Shown here: piece by piece, positions 1 to 9,472 of the stretch
How positions within the stretch are numbered: position 1 is the first letter of the stretch
Layout of the letters: each line of letters starts with the position of its first letter
NCBI GenBank assembly: GCA_003427395.1
Contig: BFEA01000366.1
Coordinates: 1,357,882-1,379,559 of the forward strand
DNA length: 21,678 nt
Direction: 5' to 3'
Source: Chara braunii
Lineage: Eukaryota; Streptophyta; Charophyceae; Charales; Characeae
Translations under genes and position numbers: made by a program
The notes under the pieces: generated by a model
Databases searched by the model: none
Told to the model about the DNA's origin: nothing
Seen by the model: only the letters and a program-made list of their open reading frames with translations

Positions 1-184
1 ATGGACATAATTGCAGTCAGATGCATTCACACGAGGTCCGAAAAGCGGTCTTACTCTGCTGTTCAAAATAAAAGCCATGGCTTGTATTCAAAATAAAAGC
101 ATAGTCACATTAGGACTTTTTCCACTTCTTTATGGACATAATTGCAGTCAGATGCATTCACACGAGGTCGGAAAAGCGGTCTTA
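1..184. repeat. 53-bp direct repeat, 131-bp period
   Basis: Bases 1-53 recur at 132-184 with one mismatch (c/g at position 39 of the unit). The sequence between contains TTCAAAATAAAAGC twice. The first copy touches the window edge, so more units may lie to the left. Confidence 0.9.
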
Positions 185-1319
185 TTACATCCAGGAAAGT
201 CCTAGTGTGAGTATGCCCTTAAATTCGATCTTGCTTTGCGTTCGTGGATGCACCTTGCCCATCGTGTGCATGCATATAAGAGTTCAAACCTCGCTGCTTC
301 ACAACTGCTGACCATACATGTGTAACAGAAAGCTTTCAATATCGACCAATCCAGCAATCCAATCAGAATTGAAAAAGTGGACGCAAAGTGAGTGGCTTGC
401 CGCTTTCTTTCTGTCTCATTACTGAAACAAGCCTAGGAGATGCATTGCGTAAGCTCTCTGAGGATCCCAGACAGCTCGGTCACTGGCTAGGGCATGTTAG
501 CGGCCGTACTTCTTGTTGGTTTCACCTGACTTCACTTAGCCAAAGGTCTCTTCGGGCATGAAGAGACATGAACACATCTCGGGAAGGAGCAGTAGAATCG
601 TGTTCGTGCTGCTACCCTTGCACTGAGAAGGGCCCATGATTGACACCAGAGCACTCCAGCAGCAGGCACAGATACATTCACCAACATGCCACATGGCACT
701 CCATGGTTGCATAGACTATGCAGAATAGGCAAAGAGGAAACTGGGTTCGATGATTACTTCACGACAGTTCATGCACTTTTGTGGACCAGATCATGCAAGA
801 TGGAGGTGGAAGGCAGTTTTTGCATGCATCGGGGCACGCCACATGAAATTGTCTAGCTGTATCTATTCTGCAGACGAGACGGTGCAGAACCATGTGGTGC
901 AATGATTGCTTCATCAAGGTTCATTTACTTACTTTGATTGTTTGTTGACGGGGCCAAGGTGGAGACAGCGTGCAGTATATGCAGGGTGCCTGCATTTTAA
1001 GTTTTTCCATCACTTTTTCAATGATTTACTTAGTTCTTGTACTTTGTGGGGGTGGGTTCTTTTGCTTTGTGGAGTGTCGTTTCCTTTTTATTTTCTGCAG
1101 TGCAGTTTCAAATTTTCCTAAATGGTGGATTTTGTATCCAGGGTGACATTTGTCGTTGGTGACAGACTTGACATTTGCAACCGAGGTGGTACATCCTGAG
1201 TCTCATTACCCTTTCATAGTTCACATGAACGAATGGCACGGCAGCTTTCAGCATTGTCTCTACTTGGCTTTCTGTTGTGTATGCAACTGTCATGAGCGTA
1301 TCGATAACGTTGGCTGTCG
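185..1319. other. No recognisable gene or repeat
   Basis: Short ORFs only, none resembling a known domain, and no clear tandem or inverted structure. Confidence 0.5.
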
Positions 1320-2145
1320 TACGAAAGCAGATGACAGGCGTACAAAACCAGACCTCTCCTCTCCCCCTTCCCTGTGAGTCCTGATCTTGAGTGATGTCTG
1401 AGTTAGTTGGTGGGCCCGCTGTGCCGACAGGCGGGCTGAACCCGGCACGTGAAGCCCCCTGCCGGACTTCCTCCCTGGGTCATATTTGGGTCATATTCCC
1501 AACACCCCCCAACCCTTTTCAAAAGCAGATGAGAGGTGTACAAAAAGCAGACGACAAGCGTACAACAGATGAGAGGTGTGCAAAAGCAGATGACTGGTGT
1601 ACAAGAGAAAGTAGAAGCCAAGGATTAGGGTTTAAGCAGCAGACTTAGGTACTTTCAAAACGGCCAAAGGGGTTTAGGGTTTAGCAAGCAGGAACAGCGC
1701 TTTGGGGCTGCCTCAAAGCTCTAGAGCTTCAAGGATAGCCGACAGCCCATACAAGGAGGCAGTTAGGGTACAGACGAAATGATCAGGGTTTTAGGAACTC
1801 AGTGGGGAGCTGTTGCTCGTAAGCTAAACTGGGAAGTGGTCCCAGGGATAACCCCGGGTCGGATTGTGAGGTCCCCGGCCTCAAAGTTTTGGAATACAAT
1901 GAAAACCTTCTTTGTTTAAAATTAAAAAAAAAAAAAAAAAAAAAGACGATAACAGGTGTGCTACGGATGACAGGTGTTGTACAGCTGTCATTCGTTGAGT
2001 AAGACTCTGACGTGCAGGTGTGCGAAAGCAGATGACACGTGTAAAACACAGGTGGCACGTGTACAAGGGATGATGACAGGTTTACAACAGGTAACAGGAG
2101 TACAACAGATGGTAGCTGTTGTACACCTGTCATCTGCTGAGTAAG
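1320..2145. repeat. Field of degenerate ~20-bp repeats (GCAGATGACAGGTGTACAA type)
   Basis: More than ten variants of the unit occur between 1325-1345, 1520-1605 and 1950-2140, including GCAGATGAGAGGTGTACAA, GCAGATGACTGGTGTACAA and GCAGATGACACGTGTAAAA. Near 2118-2140 the motif appears inverted (TTGTACACCTGTCATCTGC), with another inverted variant at ~1978. The field is interrupted by unrelated sequence at 1620-1944 that ends in an A tract. Confidence 0.7.
1828..1944 (+). mobile_element. Poly-A-ended interspersed repeat (retroelement-like 3' end)
   Basis: Ends in 21 consecutive A (1924-1944) after TTTAAAATT. The stretch CGGATTGTGAGGTCCCC with its flanks recurs in diverged form at ~10876-10925, showing an interspersed family. 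No clear target-site duplication or pol III boxes were found, so the class is unknown. Confidence 0.45.
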
Positions 2146-2434
2146 TTACTCAACATCATAAGTTACTCAACATTACTGCCTCGATAGTGTGTCATCCATC
2201 TGAGATGGGTGGAATGAGAGTCACAAGCAGTTGGCTACTTGTAGTATGTTCCAACTTATGGTTAACTTTGGCCCCCAGGCGGTGTTCAGCCATCATGATG
2301 AGAAAATATTCGGTTTACGTTTTCTCATTGTGCTCTGTTGCCGTTTCGCATCAAGCAATTGAACGAATATTTCTGGTTTAAGTGGTCGTTGACTTCAAGG
2401 GATCCATTCATTTCTAGTCCCGTCTTCACGAACG

Positions 2435-2498
2435 TCACCTGAATAGAATGCCCGGTCATTAGATAAGGCAATAATGACTGGGTGTTCTATTCGGGTGA
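2435..2498. mobile_element. 64-bp inverted-repeat element, MITE-like (family A)
   Basis: Arms 2435-2461 and 2472-2498 are near-perfect inverted repeats (about three mismatches) around a ~10-bp loop. The termini (TCACC[CT]GAATAGAA...) match those of the 245-bp element at 5871-6115, so this looks like an internally deleted relative. No target duplication could be fixed. Confidence 0.65.
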
Positions 2499-2806
2499 GG
2501 ACAGTTATTTATAGCTTTAGTGAGTTACTCTGACCTCAAGAAACCCGGCTTGGGAAGGGAGGAAAGGGAGGGAGGGAGGGGGGAACTTGCTGATAAAACA
2601 CTGTTTTGGAAAATCCCGAGGCTATTGGCATCATACTTGAACTTTAACTTACTTCTGAGTACCAGATCTGTCCTGGATACATCCAGGAAAGTCTGAAGCT
2701 GTGGTTTAAGTGACAAGATGGTGTCCCTCCGTCCAGCCAAGACCCCCCTTGCCTCCCTTTTCAGGACACAGGAATGCAAGCAGCTGGAACAAACCTACAT
2801 ACCTAG
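2499..2806. other. No recognisable gene
   Basis: Short G-rich run (GGAGGGAGGGAGGGGGG) near 2570; otherwise unremarkable. Confidence 0.5.
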
Positions 2807-3245
2807 AGGAGGAAAGGAGGAGAGCAGGTGAACAGAAGAACAGGAGAGGAAGCGAGGAGGAGAACAGCAGATAAGAGAGGAGAGGAGGAGAGGAGGAGAG
2901 GACGAGAGGAGGAGAGGAAGATAGGAGGAGAGGAGGAGAGGAAGAGAGGATGAAGAGGAGATGACGGAAGGGCAAGAAGAGGAGAGAAACCAAGGGACGA
3001 AGAAATGGAGAAACAGAAACAGATGAAAGAAGAAAGAATCGAGGGCCACAATAGATAGAAGCGTGAAAGGGAGGGAGAATGGGCCAGATATGGATGAGGA
3101 AAGAAGAGGGGAGAAGAGCGACGAGAGGAGAGAAAGGAAGGGAGAAAAACAAAAACGAAGAAGGAAAGAGACAAGGGAAAAGAGCAAGAAAGCAAAGGAT
3201 GCTAGGAAGAACAGTAGAGCGGAAGAGAAAAGAGGAGAGGAAGCC
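2807..3245. repeat. Purine-rich GAGGA/GAGAGGA low-complexity tract
   Basis: About 440 bp almost free of pyrimidines on the plus strand, dominated by GAGGAGAG words and decaying toward AAAG-rich sequence. The long minus-strand ORFs here, rich in Ser, Leu and Pro, are products of composition. Could form triplex or H-DNA. Confidence 0.85.
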
Positions 3246-3483
3246 TAGCAACTGATCTCTGACGTAACTACACACATGCAGCAAACAGCACACCAAGCTA
3301 CGTAGATGAAGACAACAATCCATCCACACAGACCGGTTTGACCACTGCGTATGCGTGCCAACGGAACGAGAGAAGTGAAGAACAAAACCGCAGCCATCAT
3401 GTATGAAGCCTCTTAAAACAAAACAGCTTTAATTTCTCTACAACAATGTGTGTTGAAATAAGAGAGCAGTGACAACAACCCTA

Positions 3484-3520
3484 CAAGAGAGAGTGAGAGA
3501 GAGAGAGAGAACGAGAGAGG
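3484..3520. repeat. (GA)n tract just beyond the methyltransferase stop codon
   Basis: Imperfect GA repeat immediately 3' of the TAG on the minus strand, so it begins the presumed 3' UTR as a (CT)n tract. No canonical AATAAA was seen close by on that strand; AATTAAA near 3428 is the nearest A-rich candidate. Confidence 0.8.
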
Positions 3521-3521
3521 C

Positions 3522-4350
3522 CTAGAGTTTTTGGCTGTGTGATTGTCTTATCCTTCCTCCCATCTCTTGTGATCTGGGGTGCTTTGCCCATCCCTTCAGG
3601 AGGTACATGAGTATTCCTCCCGCAACAGCCACATTGAGAGACTCTAAGTGGCCTTCCATTGGCACCGCAAGGGGCTGTGAGACTTCCCTTGCCTCTTGAG
3701 ACAACCCTTGCCCCTCACTCCCAAGGATAAGGCAAACACAGTCCTCAAGAGAGGCCCTGTCTATCTTCTTCCGCATGGCATCCGGAGAAGACCTCATCGA
3801 TGATGACGTCAATGGCTGGTGAGGCTCCCCGCTGTAACAGGCGACTCGCCTCCTGGAGAGCATGGCACGGAGCTGGGACCAGTCCCCGACGGCAACGGGA
3901 ATATGGAAAGCGGCACCTCTTGATGCGCGGATCGCCTTTTCGTTGAAGGGGTCGCAGCAGCCAGGGAGCAAGAACACCCCATCCCACCCTAGGGCGGCCG
4001 CTGTCCGAAGCAACGTGCCCAGGTTCCCAGGGTCCTGCACGCCATCAAGTGCGAGGAGGCGGTTCGCAGAGGGGCACCATCGTTCAGCCTTGTCGAAGCT
4101 GCTTATTGTGGCAGGTCCAAAGGCTGTAAAACTAGCAGGTTTTCTGAGGATGGCAACCATCTCCACTCCTTCAGCGCTTTCAACTCCTGAGAGCTTACGC
4201 ATAACCGACGGCGTCACATAGACAGTTTGACGGGCTGGCATGTCCTCTGGCATAGGCAGCCCTTCTAGCAACATAAGAACCTCAATTTCTACACCACCAC
4301 CTTTGAGCTCGCCATCCTCTCCGTCCTGTCCCCAAGCACTGATGATTTCA
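3522..4350 (-). CDS. Exon 2 of SpoU/TrmH-family RNA 2'-O-ribose methyltransferase (catalytic SPOUT domain)
   Basis: Enzymes of this family transfer a methyl group from S-adenosylmethionine to a ribose 2'-OH in rRNA or tRNA; the exact target of this protein cannot be read from sequence. All three SpoU motifs are intact. Motif 1 is LLALDGVQDPGNLGTLLRTA (about residues 256-275 of the assembled protein), followed by GWDGVFLLPGCCDPFNEKAIRA, which is typical of the plant SpoU clade. Motif 2 is LILGSEGQGL (~365-374). Motif 3 is PMEGHLESLNVAVAGGI (~388-404), with the usual E-S-L-N core of the trefoil-knot SAM site. The stop is TAG at 3524-3522. I place the splice acceptor at CAG 4353-4351, because it is the first AG after a 246-nt AG-free stretch and restores the phase-2 codon. 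An open frame continues upstream to 4457 but has no ATG and is intron. Expected to be a functional single-copy housekeeping gene. Confidence 0.9.
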
Positions 4351-4598
4351 CTGTTGTGTGATAAACGAGCGCCGACAGTTCCAACAAATAAACCAGCAGC
4401 AGCAGCAGCAGAAGCAGCAGACACATCGGTAGAAGCAGTGGATGAAGCAGAATCCAATCATCGGAGTATGAGACAGAGAAAAACAGAATCCAATCATCGG
4501 AGTATGAGACAGAGAAAAACAGAAGCATCGCCATCATGCATGTCAGGACCAACATGTGGGAGCCCCAAAACCCAAGGACAAAAAAGTGGCACAGAGAA
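4351..4598 (-). promoter_or_regulatory. 3' splice site with unusually long AG exclusion zone
   Basis: Reading the minus strand from 4598 to 4353 there is no AG dinucleotide (no CT on the plus strand) until the CAG used as acceptor. The zone is rich in C/T and TGC and includes a 36-bp tandem duplication. A branch-point-like CTGAC lies near 4540 (plus-strand GTCAG), roughly 185 nt from the acceptor, suggesting a distant branch point. Confidence 0.5.
4448..4519. repeat. 36-bp tandem duplication in intron end
   Basis: Two apparently identical copies of a 36-bp unit (4448-4483 and 4484-4519), followed by a few bases of a third. On the gene's strand each unit carries a pyrimidine tract (TTTTTCTCTGTCTC) and no AG. 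Confidence 0.9.
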
Positions 4599-4659
4599 CT
4601 ATGGAGGTATTTGATGTGTTTGTCAGCAGAAATGGGGGGTGCATTTCGCAGCGTGAGTT

Positions 4660-4785
4660 GGAGATGTGGCTGATGGGGGTTGGAAGTGTTGCTAATGGGG
4701 GTCGGGGTGGTGGAGGGGGGGGGGTTGGGATGTTGCTAATGGGGGTTGGAGGTGATGGCCGGGGGAGGAGGAGGGGTAAGGAGTT
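4660..4785. repeat. G-rich short tandem repeat
   Basis: Variants of TTGCTAATGGGGGTTGGAGG repeat about three times, with an interruption of ten consecutive G near 4717. Potential G-quadruplex on the plus strand (the intron's template strand). Confidence 0.6.
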
Positions 4786-5780
4786 GGGCAGTTGGGAATG
4801 AGTACTTCTCGTTTCAATGCAACACTTGTGAACCATGAAGACTGTGAGCAGAACAGGACGAATTCAGAAACGTAAACATGAAGAATTGGATTTAACAGGG
4901 ATTTGACGAACTCAAAATGCCGCTTGTTAGCACCACACACTCAGATGATGAGTTGAAGCCACGAAAGAAAGATGCATATCAGCTTTCACGATGCATATGC
5001 TCCATGGTATCCAAAATCCAATGGGGCAGGAGGGACAACTGTGTGGAAGAATGTGAATGGACAGTTGCATCGATTGTCAGATGGATTGTAAGATGGATCA
5101 ATGGACGAATGGACAGGGAGGAGAGAAGAGAGTCGCCAAGCCCCGGATTATATAACCCTCCTGATACCATTCCCTTGTGTATGCACTATAGCCGCAAACA
5201 GTCTAGCAAATGTGCGACTTGTTAAAAGTATAGACGACTTCGAGGAACTAAGATGAATGGATGGATCAGTAGAGCCAGAGGAAGACTGGATATCTGCCAC
5301 AAGCCAATCCCTTCTGAATCATATCATTCATGCAGGCTAGATTCATACCGTGAACCCTGTCGGTCAGTCGGATCCATGCCCCAGCAATTGTGCACTCCAC
5401 CTGATGGACAGACCAGTTGCGCTTGATGAACAGGATGACATACAAAGGCAGAGGCTGAGGCAGAGGTGAAGTGAGCAGGGCCAAAAGTGGGGGTAAGCCG
5501 ATGGATGTTCACTGCTGCAACATGCGGTGCGCTGGTCGCTGGTGACAATGCCTAATCCATGCAGATAAACTATCACAAACTCTGCAGTGTGCCAGCCGGC
5601 ATCTCGCATGTTCCCGTGCACAGCGCCACAGGTGAATTACAATTACCTACCAGTAAGATTGTAGACAAAACAGTTAGGACAGCCCGGTTCTCAGTACACC
5701 AGTTAGTGCAACAGACCTGAGACCTCGATACACCAGTTATGTTGTGTCAGGGCAAACAGTCTAGCTTGAGCAGACTGGTT
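4786..5780. other. Intronic sequence without recognised feature
   Basis: Only short ORFs with no family resemblance. A 13-bp word CAAACAGTCTAGC occurs at ~5199 and ~5755; otherwise nothing structured. Confidence 0.5.
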
Positions 5781-5784
5781 CTAG

Positions 5785-6210
5785 TTCTAGGAACGAGCGG
5801 CTACGAGGAACAGAAATTTGGAAATAACTTCTATGTGGTACAGAAGTTTGGCTCGAGCACACTACCGTCTTCACCCGAATAGAACTCCCAGTCATTATAG
5901 CTGTATTTAGGGCAACTTTAAAGCACCAAAACACCACATATCGGCCCGTGGGTGTCAGCATGAAACCCGCACCACTTCGGCAGCCGCCGATTTTGTTTTT
6001 CAACGGCGCCCCACGCCGCGCAGCGCCTCCGAGTTTTGCTTGTGGCGACAGAAGCTTTCTGCAAGGCTGGGGCCGTGTACTACAGTGATAATGACCGGGT
6101 GTTCTATTCGGGTGAAAATGGTGGTTCTACAAACCAATGGCTATGAGGTACGTTTGGAACCGACGACAGCTATGTGGTACAGAACTCTGGACCTATGACT
6201 GCACCTGGAT
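5785..6210. repeat. ~30-bp minisatellite split by a MITE-like element
   Basis: Units beginning CTACGAGGAACAGAA, CTATGTGGTACAGAA, CTATGAGGTACG and CTATGTGGTACAGAA occur twice before 5871 and twice after 6115, indicating an older array into which the family A element inserted. Confidence 0.55.
5871..6115. mobile_element. 245-bp terminal-inverted-repeat element, MITE-like (family A)
   Basis: The 28-bp termini (5871-5898 and 6088-6115) are inverted repeats with two mismatches, starting TCACCCGAATAGAA. The interior has no coding capacity. The same termini occur at 2435-2498, and one end recurs at 6383-6420. No certain target duplication. Confidence 0.7.
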
Positions 6211-6382
6211 CTACAGCCACATACTTCACCTGCCAGCGCACAAGTATGATCCTAGATAGGGAGAGCCGGGGCCTATGCAGAATGGCAACCTCTAAGTGAC
6301 AGGTGGCAGTATCATCCCATCCGCTTGAACTCTCCTCTCCTCCTTATCACCACCAGGCAAAGGGAAATGGCTGCTACCTCCG

Positions 6383-6420
6383 TGCCCCGAATACAACGTA
6401 CGGTCATTGTAGCTGTATTT
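6383..6420. mobile_element. Single end of a family A element
   Basis: CCCCGAATACAACGTACGG followed by TCATTGTAGCTGTATTTAG aligns with the left end and subterminal sequence of the element at 5871. No partner end was seen, so this is a truncated copy. Confidence 0.5.
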
Positions 6421-6518
6421 AGACTGAAAGACACCCTTCCGGTTACACTGCGACTCCTAACACTCCACGCTTTGTCTTTTCATTAAATAGATCGTAAATC
6501 AAACACTAAAGAAATCAA

Positions 6519-6845
6519 TCCCATTCCAGAGAGGACTGGCTGTCGTCAGGGCACGGCAAACTGTGACCCCATTCCAGCAAGGAACGGCCTCATTGTCATC
6601 ACTGGGATCCCGTTCCAGTGATTCCAATCAAGCAAGGCCTGGCTGTCATCACTGGGAACCCATTTCCAGCGAGACCTGGCCGTCCTGGGATCCCTTTCCA
6701 GCAACACCTTGCTGTCATCGCTCAGATCCCATTCTAGCCATCCCATTCAAGCAAGGCATGGCTGTCATAACCGGGATCCCATTCCAGGAAGGCCTGGTTG
6801 TCATCTCTGGGATCCCATTCCAGCGAGCCTGCCCTGTCGTCCCAC
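6519..6845. repeat. ~37-bp minisatellite, about eight or nine degenerate units
   Basis: The consensus unit runs GGGATCCCATTCCAGCAAGG followed by CCTGGCTGTCATCACT. Units vary in length and share the core ATCCCATTCCAGCRAG. Confidence 0.85.
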
Positions 6846-7438
6846 CAAAGCAAACTGTGAACATGCACCTAGCTGCACTATTCACCAAATGTGTAAACGG
6901 TGCACCTATCTTCAGCTAGGAAGCAGAAAGATCCATGTTCGCATCCAGTGAGAGGTGGAGCAACGGCCTATAATTGGCATCGAAGGACCTATCCTCTCTC
7001 AATGCACACATGGGACAACACACAACTCAAGTGACTGCTCTACTCGAAAAAGACGAGCCAGGATCGAAGTGCAAGGAAAAGGGGCAACAGAGGCCTACTG
7101 CCAAATGCAGTTTTCCACGGCCGAAAAAAAACACTTCCGGTCAGCAAATTTGTGCCGGCCTGAGTTTCAAACGCAAAAAATCTCAAGCCAGCAAGTCTGT
7201 TCATCCGTGCAGTTTTATCGGCAATTTTGTTCAGGGCTGTCACTGGCCCAGTCAAGCAGGGAGGACCAGGTCCAAAACTGGTCCAGCCTCCTGACATGGT
7301 CCAGCCCCAGTACCAGGCAACGAACGTGTTGGTTGCCTGGCCAGAAAACAGGCTGTTGGCCGCCCCGTCCACTTTGTGTGGAACAGGCCAACCGAACGCC
7401 ATGGTTCGGTTCCATTCCGCTTTGCCCTTCCCCCTCTG

Positions 7439-7442
<4 letters not shown>
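6846..7442. other. Intronic sequence with short palindromes
   Basis: Contains a perfect AACCGAAC/GTTCGGTT hairpin near 7389-7412 and GACCAG/CTGGTC words near 7262-7310. No gene or element identified. Confidence 0.4.
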
Positions 7443-7500
<58 letters not shown>

Positions 7501-7501
7501 N

Positions 7502-7581
<80 letters not shown>
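7443..7581. repeat. (CT)n microsatellite with one N
   Basis: Continuous CT dinucleotides. N at 7501 replaces an expected T, so the repeat phase is kept; true length uncertain. Confidence 0.95.
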
Positions 7582-7584
<3 letters not shown>

Positions 7585-7670
7585 CACACACACACTGCAC
7601 TGCGCGCGCATTCACGCACATTAGGTTCGCATACGTGTGAATGCGGCCACACACACACTGCACGATCATC
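7582..7670. repeat. (CA)n pair around a short hairpin
   Basis: CACACACACACTGCAC occurs at ~7585 and ~7649, flanking an inverted CGCATTCAC/GTGAATGCG pair. Confidence 0.6.
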
Positions 7671-9091
7671 AGATTGATGCGCAGTTTTTTGGACCAGCAG
7701 GGCTGGTGGGCCATTGCGTAGTACCTGACAGAACCACATTCTGTAGGCTGCGCCAGCCTCGGACCTGCTCCAGCCAACCTTACGTGGTTTGGTCCTAGAA
7801 AACCAACTTTGTGGCCTGTCTGCTGACGGGAAGTTTGTTTGCCATTAAAAAGCTTCCCACCGGGCAGGCAGCTGCAGTTTTCCCCCACCCCAAAAAAAGA
7901 ACTGGCTTTCACAAAGATGGCTAACAGCTCTTAAGGTCGTGCAGCACTTGAGGTACTATCTTTTTCTTGCATTTTTTTGGGAGCAGGGAATATGAGAGTA
8001 GGTGGTGGTGTTGGTGGCGGGGTTGGCGGCGACAATGATGTTGACGCCTGTGGTTTTGCTGCTGTTGCTCTTGTGTCCATGTTTCGGTGTGAATGCTACT
8101 ATAATGGGCACCATATATATTACAGGGATCCCGGCAGGCTGTGGGCACTTCCTGAAGGTACCACACGCCAGCGCCTACCAGTCTGCCCAGATCCCGGCCT
8201 GGCAAATCGGAAGTGGGAGGGGCAGTCCCGGGAACTTTTGCTAATTTGCAGGCAGAGCTAGGCTGCTAAAGTACACATGTGCCTGGTAAGCAGCACGACC
8301 CCTGGCCAGTGGACAAGAGTGAAGGCAGCCATAGCCGGCCATAGATGGGCTGGGTGCTTGGGAGGTGGAGGTGGTGCATGGAAGGTAGATCCTGGGAAGA
8401 AGACCGTACGGAGAGGGTGTGCTGAGGGGCGCACCGGGTGGTCACCAAAAGGAGCTTCAGTGTGGACATTCTGTCTTCAGGCATCTGCGGAAGCAGCATT
8501 GTACTTTGTGGCATTGTACATTTGCATAGGATGGACTAGGTATAGGATAAGAGTAGTGATCTTCGACGTGGCAGTGAGACCAGCGAGAGCTGAGAACTGA
8601 TCAAAGTTGCTGTATCTATGGTTGGGAGGCGAGAAGGGGGGCTTTCTTCATTGAAAAACTACAGCATTGTCCATTCTCGTGCTGGTGTGATCATCACTTT
8701 GTCATTCTTGTTATTGTCTCGGCGCCATATGAATGCCCACCAGTGCGGCGTCCTTGCAATCAGAGTGGTCTCCTGTTGCGCGCTTACCTACTGGGGAGAG
8801 AGAAGCTGGGCAGTGCTGTTGAAGTAGACGGGCAGAGTGTGTGAGCATGTCTGACCAAGTTTCAAATGATGTCATCAAATATTCCAGTCGGTGACTTGTA
8901 TTGGGTGTGAGTCAGCATAATTGTCTTTCTACCAGGAGGAAGAGCACTTTGCTCGAGTAACGTCTCAATTGTGAGTTCAACTTGAGAGAGGAATCCCAAT
9001 TGTGGCGGTTCTGGTGGGAGATGGGCAATGATTGGGAAGGGCCCAGATGATCCGTTGGAGCACATGATGATGTGGGAGCACATGGTTCTGC
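7671..9091. other. Intronic sequence without recognised feature
   Basis: A GGTGGTGGTG/GGCGGC-rich patch lies near 7998-8030. ORFs here show no known domain. Confidence 0.45.
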
Positions 9092-9328
9092 GTTTATAAC
9101 GGTAACAGCATTCAAGCCTCGATAATCGTCGCAAACTCTAAGCTCGCCTTCCTTCGGCACAAATACGACAGGTGCCCATAAGGAGAAGAGCTCGGCCTGA
9201 TCCAACCTTTCTCAGTAAGTTCCTGTGACTCCTTCAAATTCTTCCACTTCCCAAGGCGACATTCTTTTTTTTTTTTTTTTAATTTGGACCATTTCTCGAT
9301 TTATGCGTGTCATCCTTGTGCAGGGGCC

Positions 9329-9360
<32 letters not shown>

Positions 9361-9472
9361 ACAGATGACCCGAAGGACTACCAAGGTGCCATTCTATATA
9401 TTGGTCCCTTATGAATTTCGCTACCAGCCTAGTACCAGGTATTGTCTTTACGGTATGCTCAATAGGTCTTTC
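9092..9472 (-). pseudogene. Ty3/gypsy reverse-transcriptase fragment (broken)
   Basis: On the minus strand, 9472-9381 encodes ERPIEHTVKTIPGTR, the segment just before the RT palm in Ty3/gypsy polyproteins. 9262 to about 9177 encodes EKGWIRPSSSPYG, and 9175-9092 encodes APVVFVP...DDYRGLNAVTVIN, the RT fingers region. Three lesions are visible: a U6 retrocopy inserted at 9265-9378, a one-base loss near 9176 that shifts the frame between the last two blocks, and loss of one codon before the ELRVC stretch. No YxDD catalytic box, RNase H, integrase or LTRs were found, so it is a short dead remnant lying in the host intron in sense orientation. Confidence 0.85.
9265..9378 (-). pseudogene. U6 snRNA retropseudogene 1, inserted in the gypsy fragment
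   Basis: The minus strand reads a near full-length U6 snRNA: 5' GTCCTTCGGG cap hairpin, GGAACGATACAGAGAAGATT, the ACAGAGA box, AGCATGGCCCCTG and 3' GGTCCAAATT, followed by 16 A (9280-9265) instead of a pol III T terminator. Flanks 9251-9264 and 9381-9394 match at 12 of 14 positions, a target-site duplication. Differences from plant U6 include G to A at the CTGCGCAAGG stretch. Not expected to be a working U6 gene. Confidence 0.92.

Noticed and set aside
1664-1690. TTTAGGGTTTAG as interstitial telomere
   Set aside because: Only about two units; consistent with a plant telo-box but too short to call a telomeric tract.
2706-3329. Long minus-strand ORFs rich in Ser, Leu and Pro
   Set aside because: They translate the purine-rich low-complexity tract; no domain, and three overlapping frames are open for the same reason.
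4351-4457. Extension of the methyltransferase exon 2 frame up to 4457
   Set aside because: No ATG, Ala/Ser-rich run from a GCT repeat, and the domain fit and phase place the acceptor at 4351.
7040-7912. 290-residue minus-strand ORF and overlapping ORFs across the CT array
   Set aside because: Arg-Glu or Ser-Leu runs from a microsatellite, interrupted by an N; flanks show no homology signal.
9379-9402. TATATA near -20 of U6 copy 1, suggesting a functional U6 promoter
   Set aside because: It belongs to the flanking gypsy sequence; no plant upstream element, no T terminator, and the copy has an A tail and target duplication.
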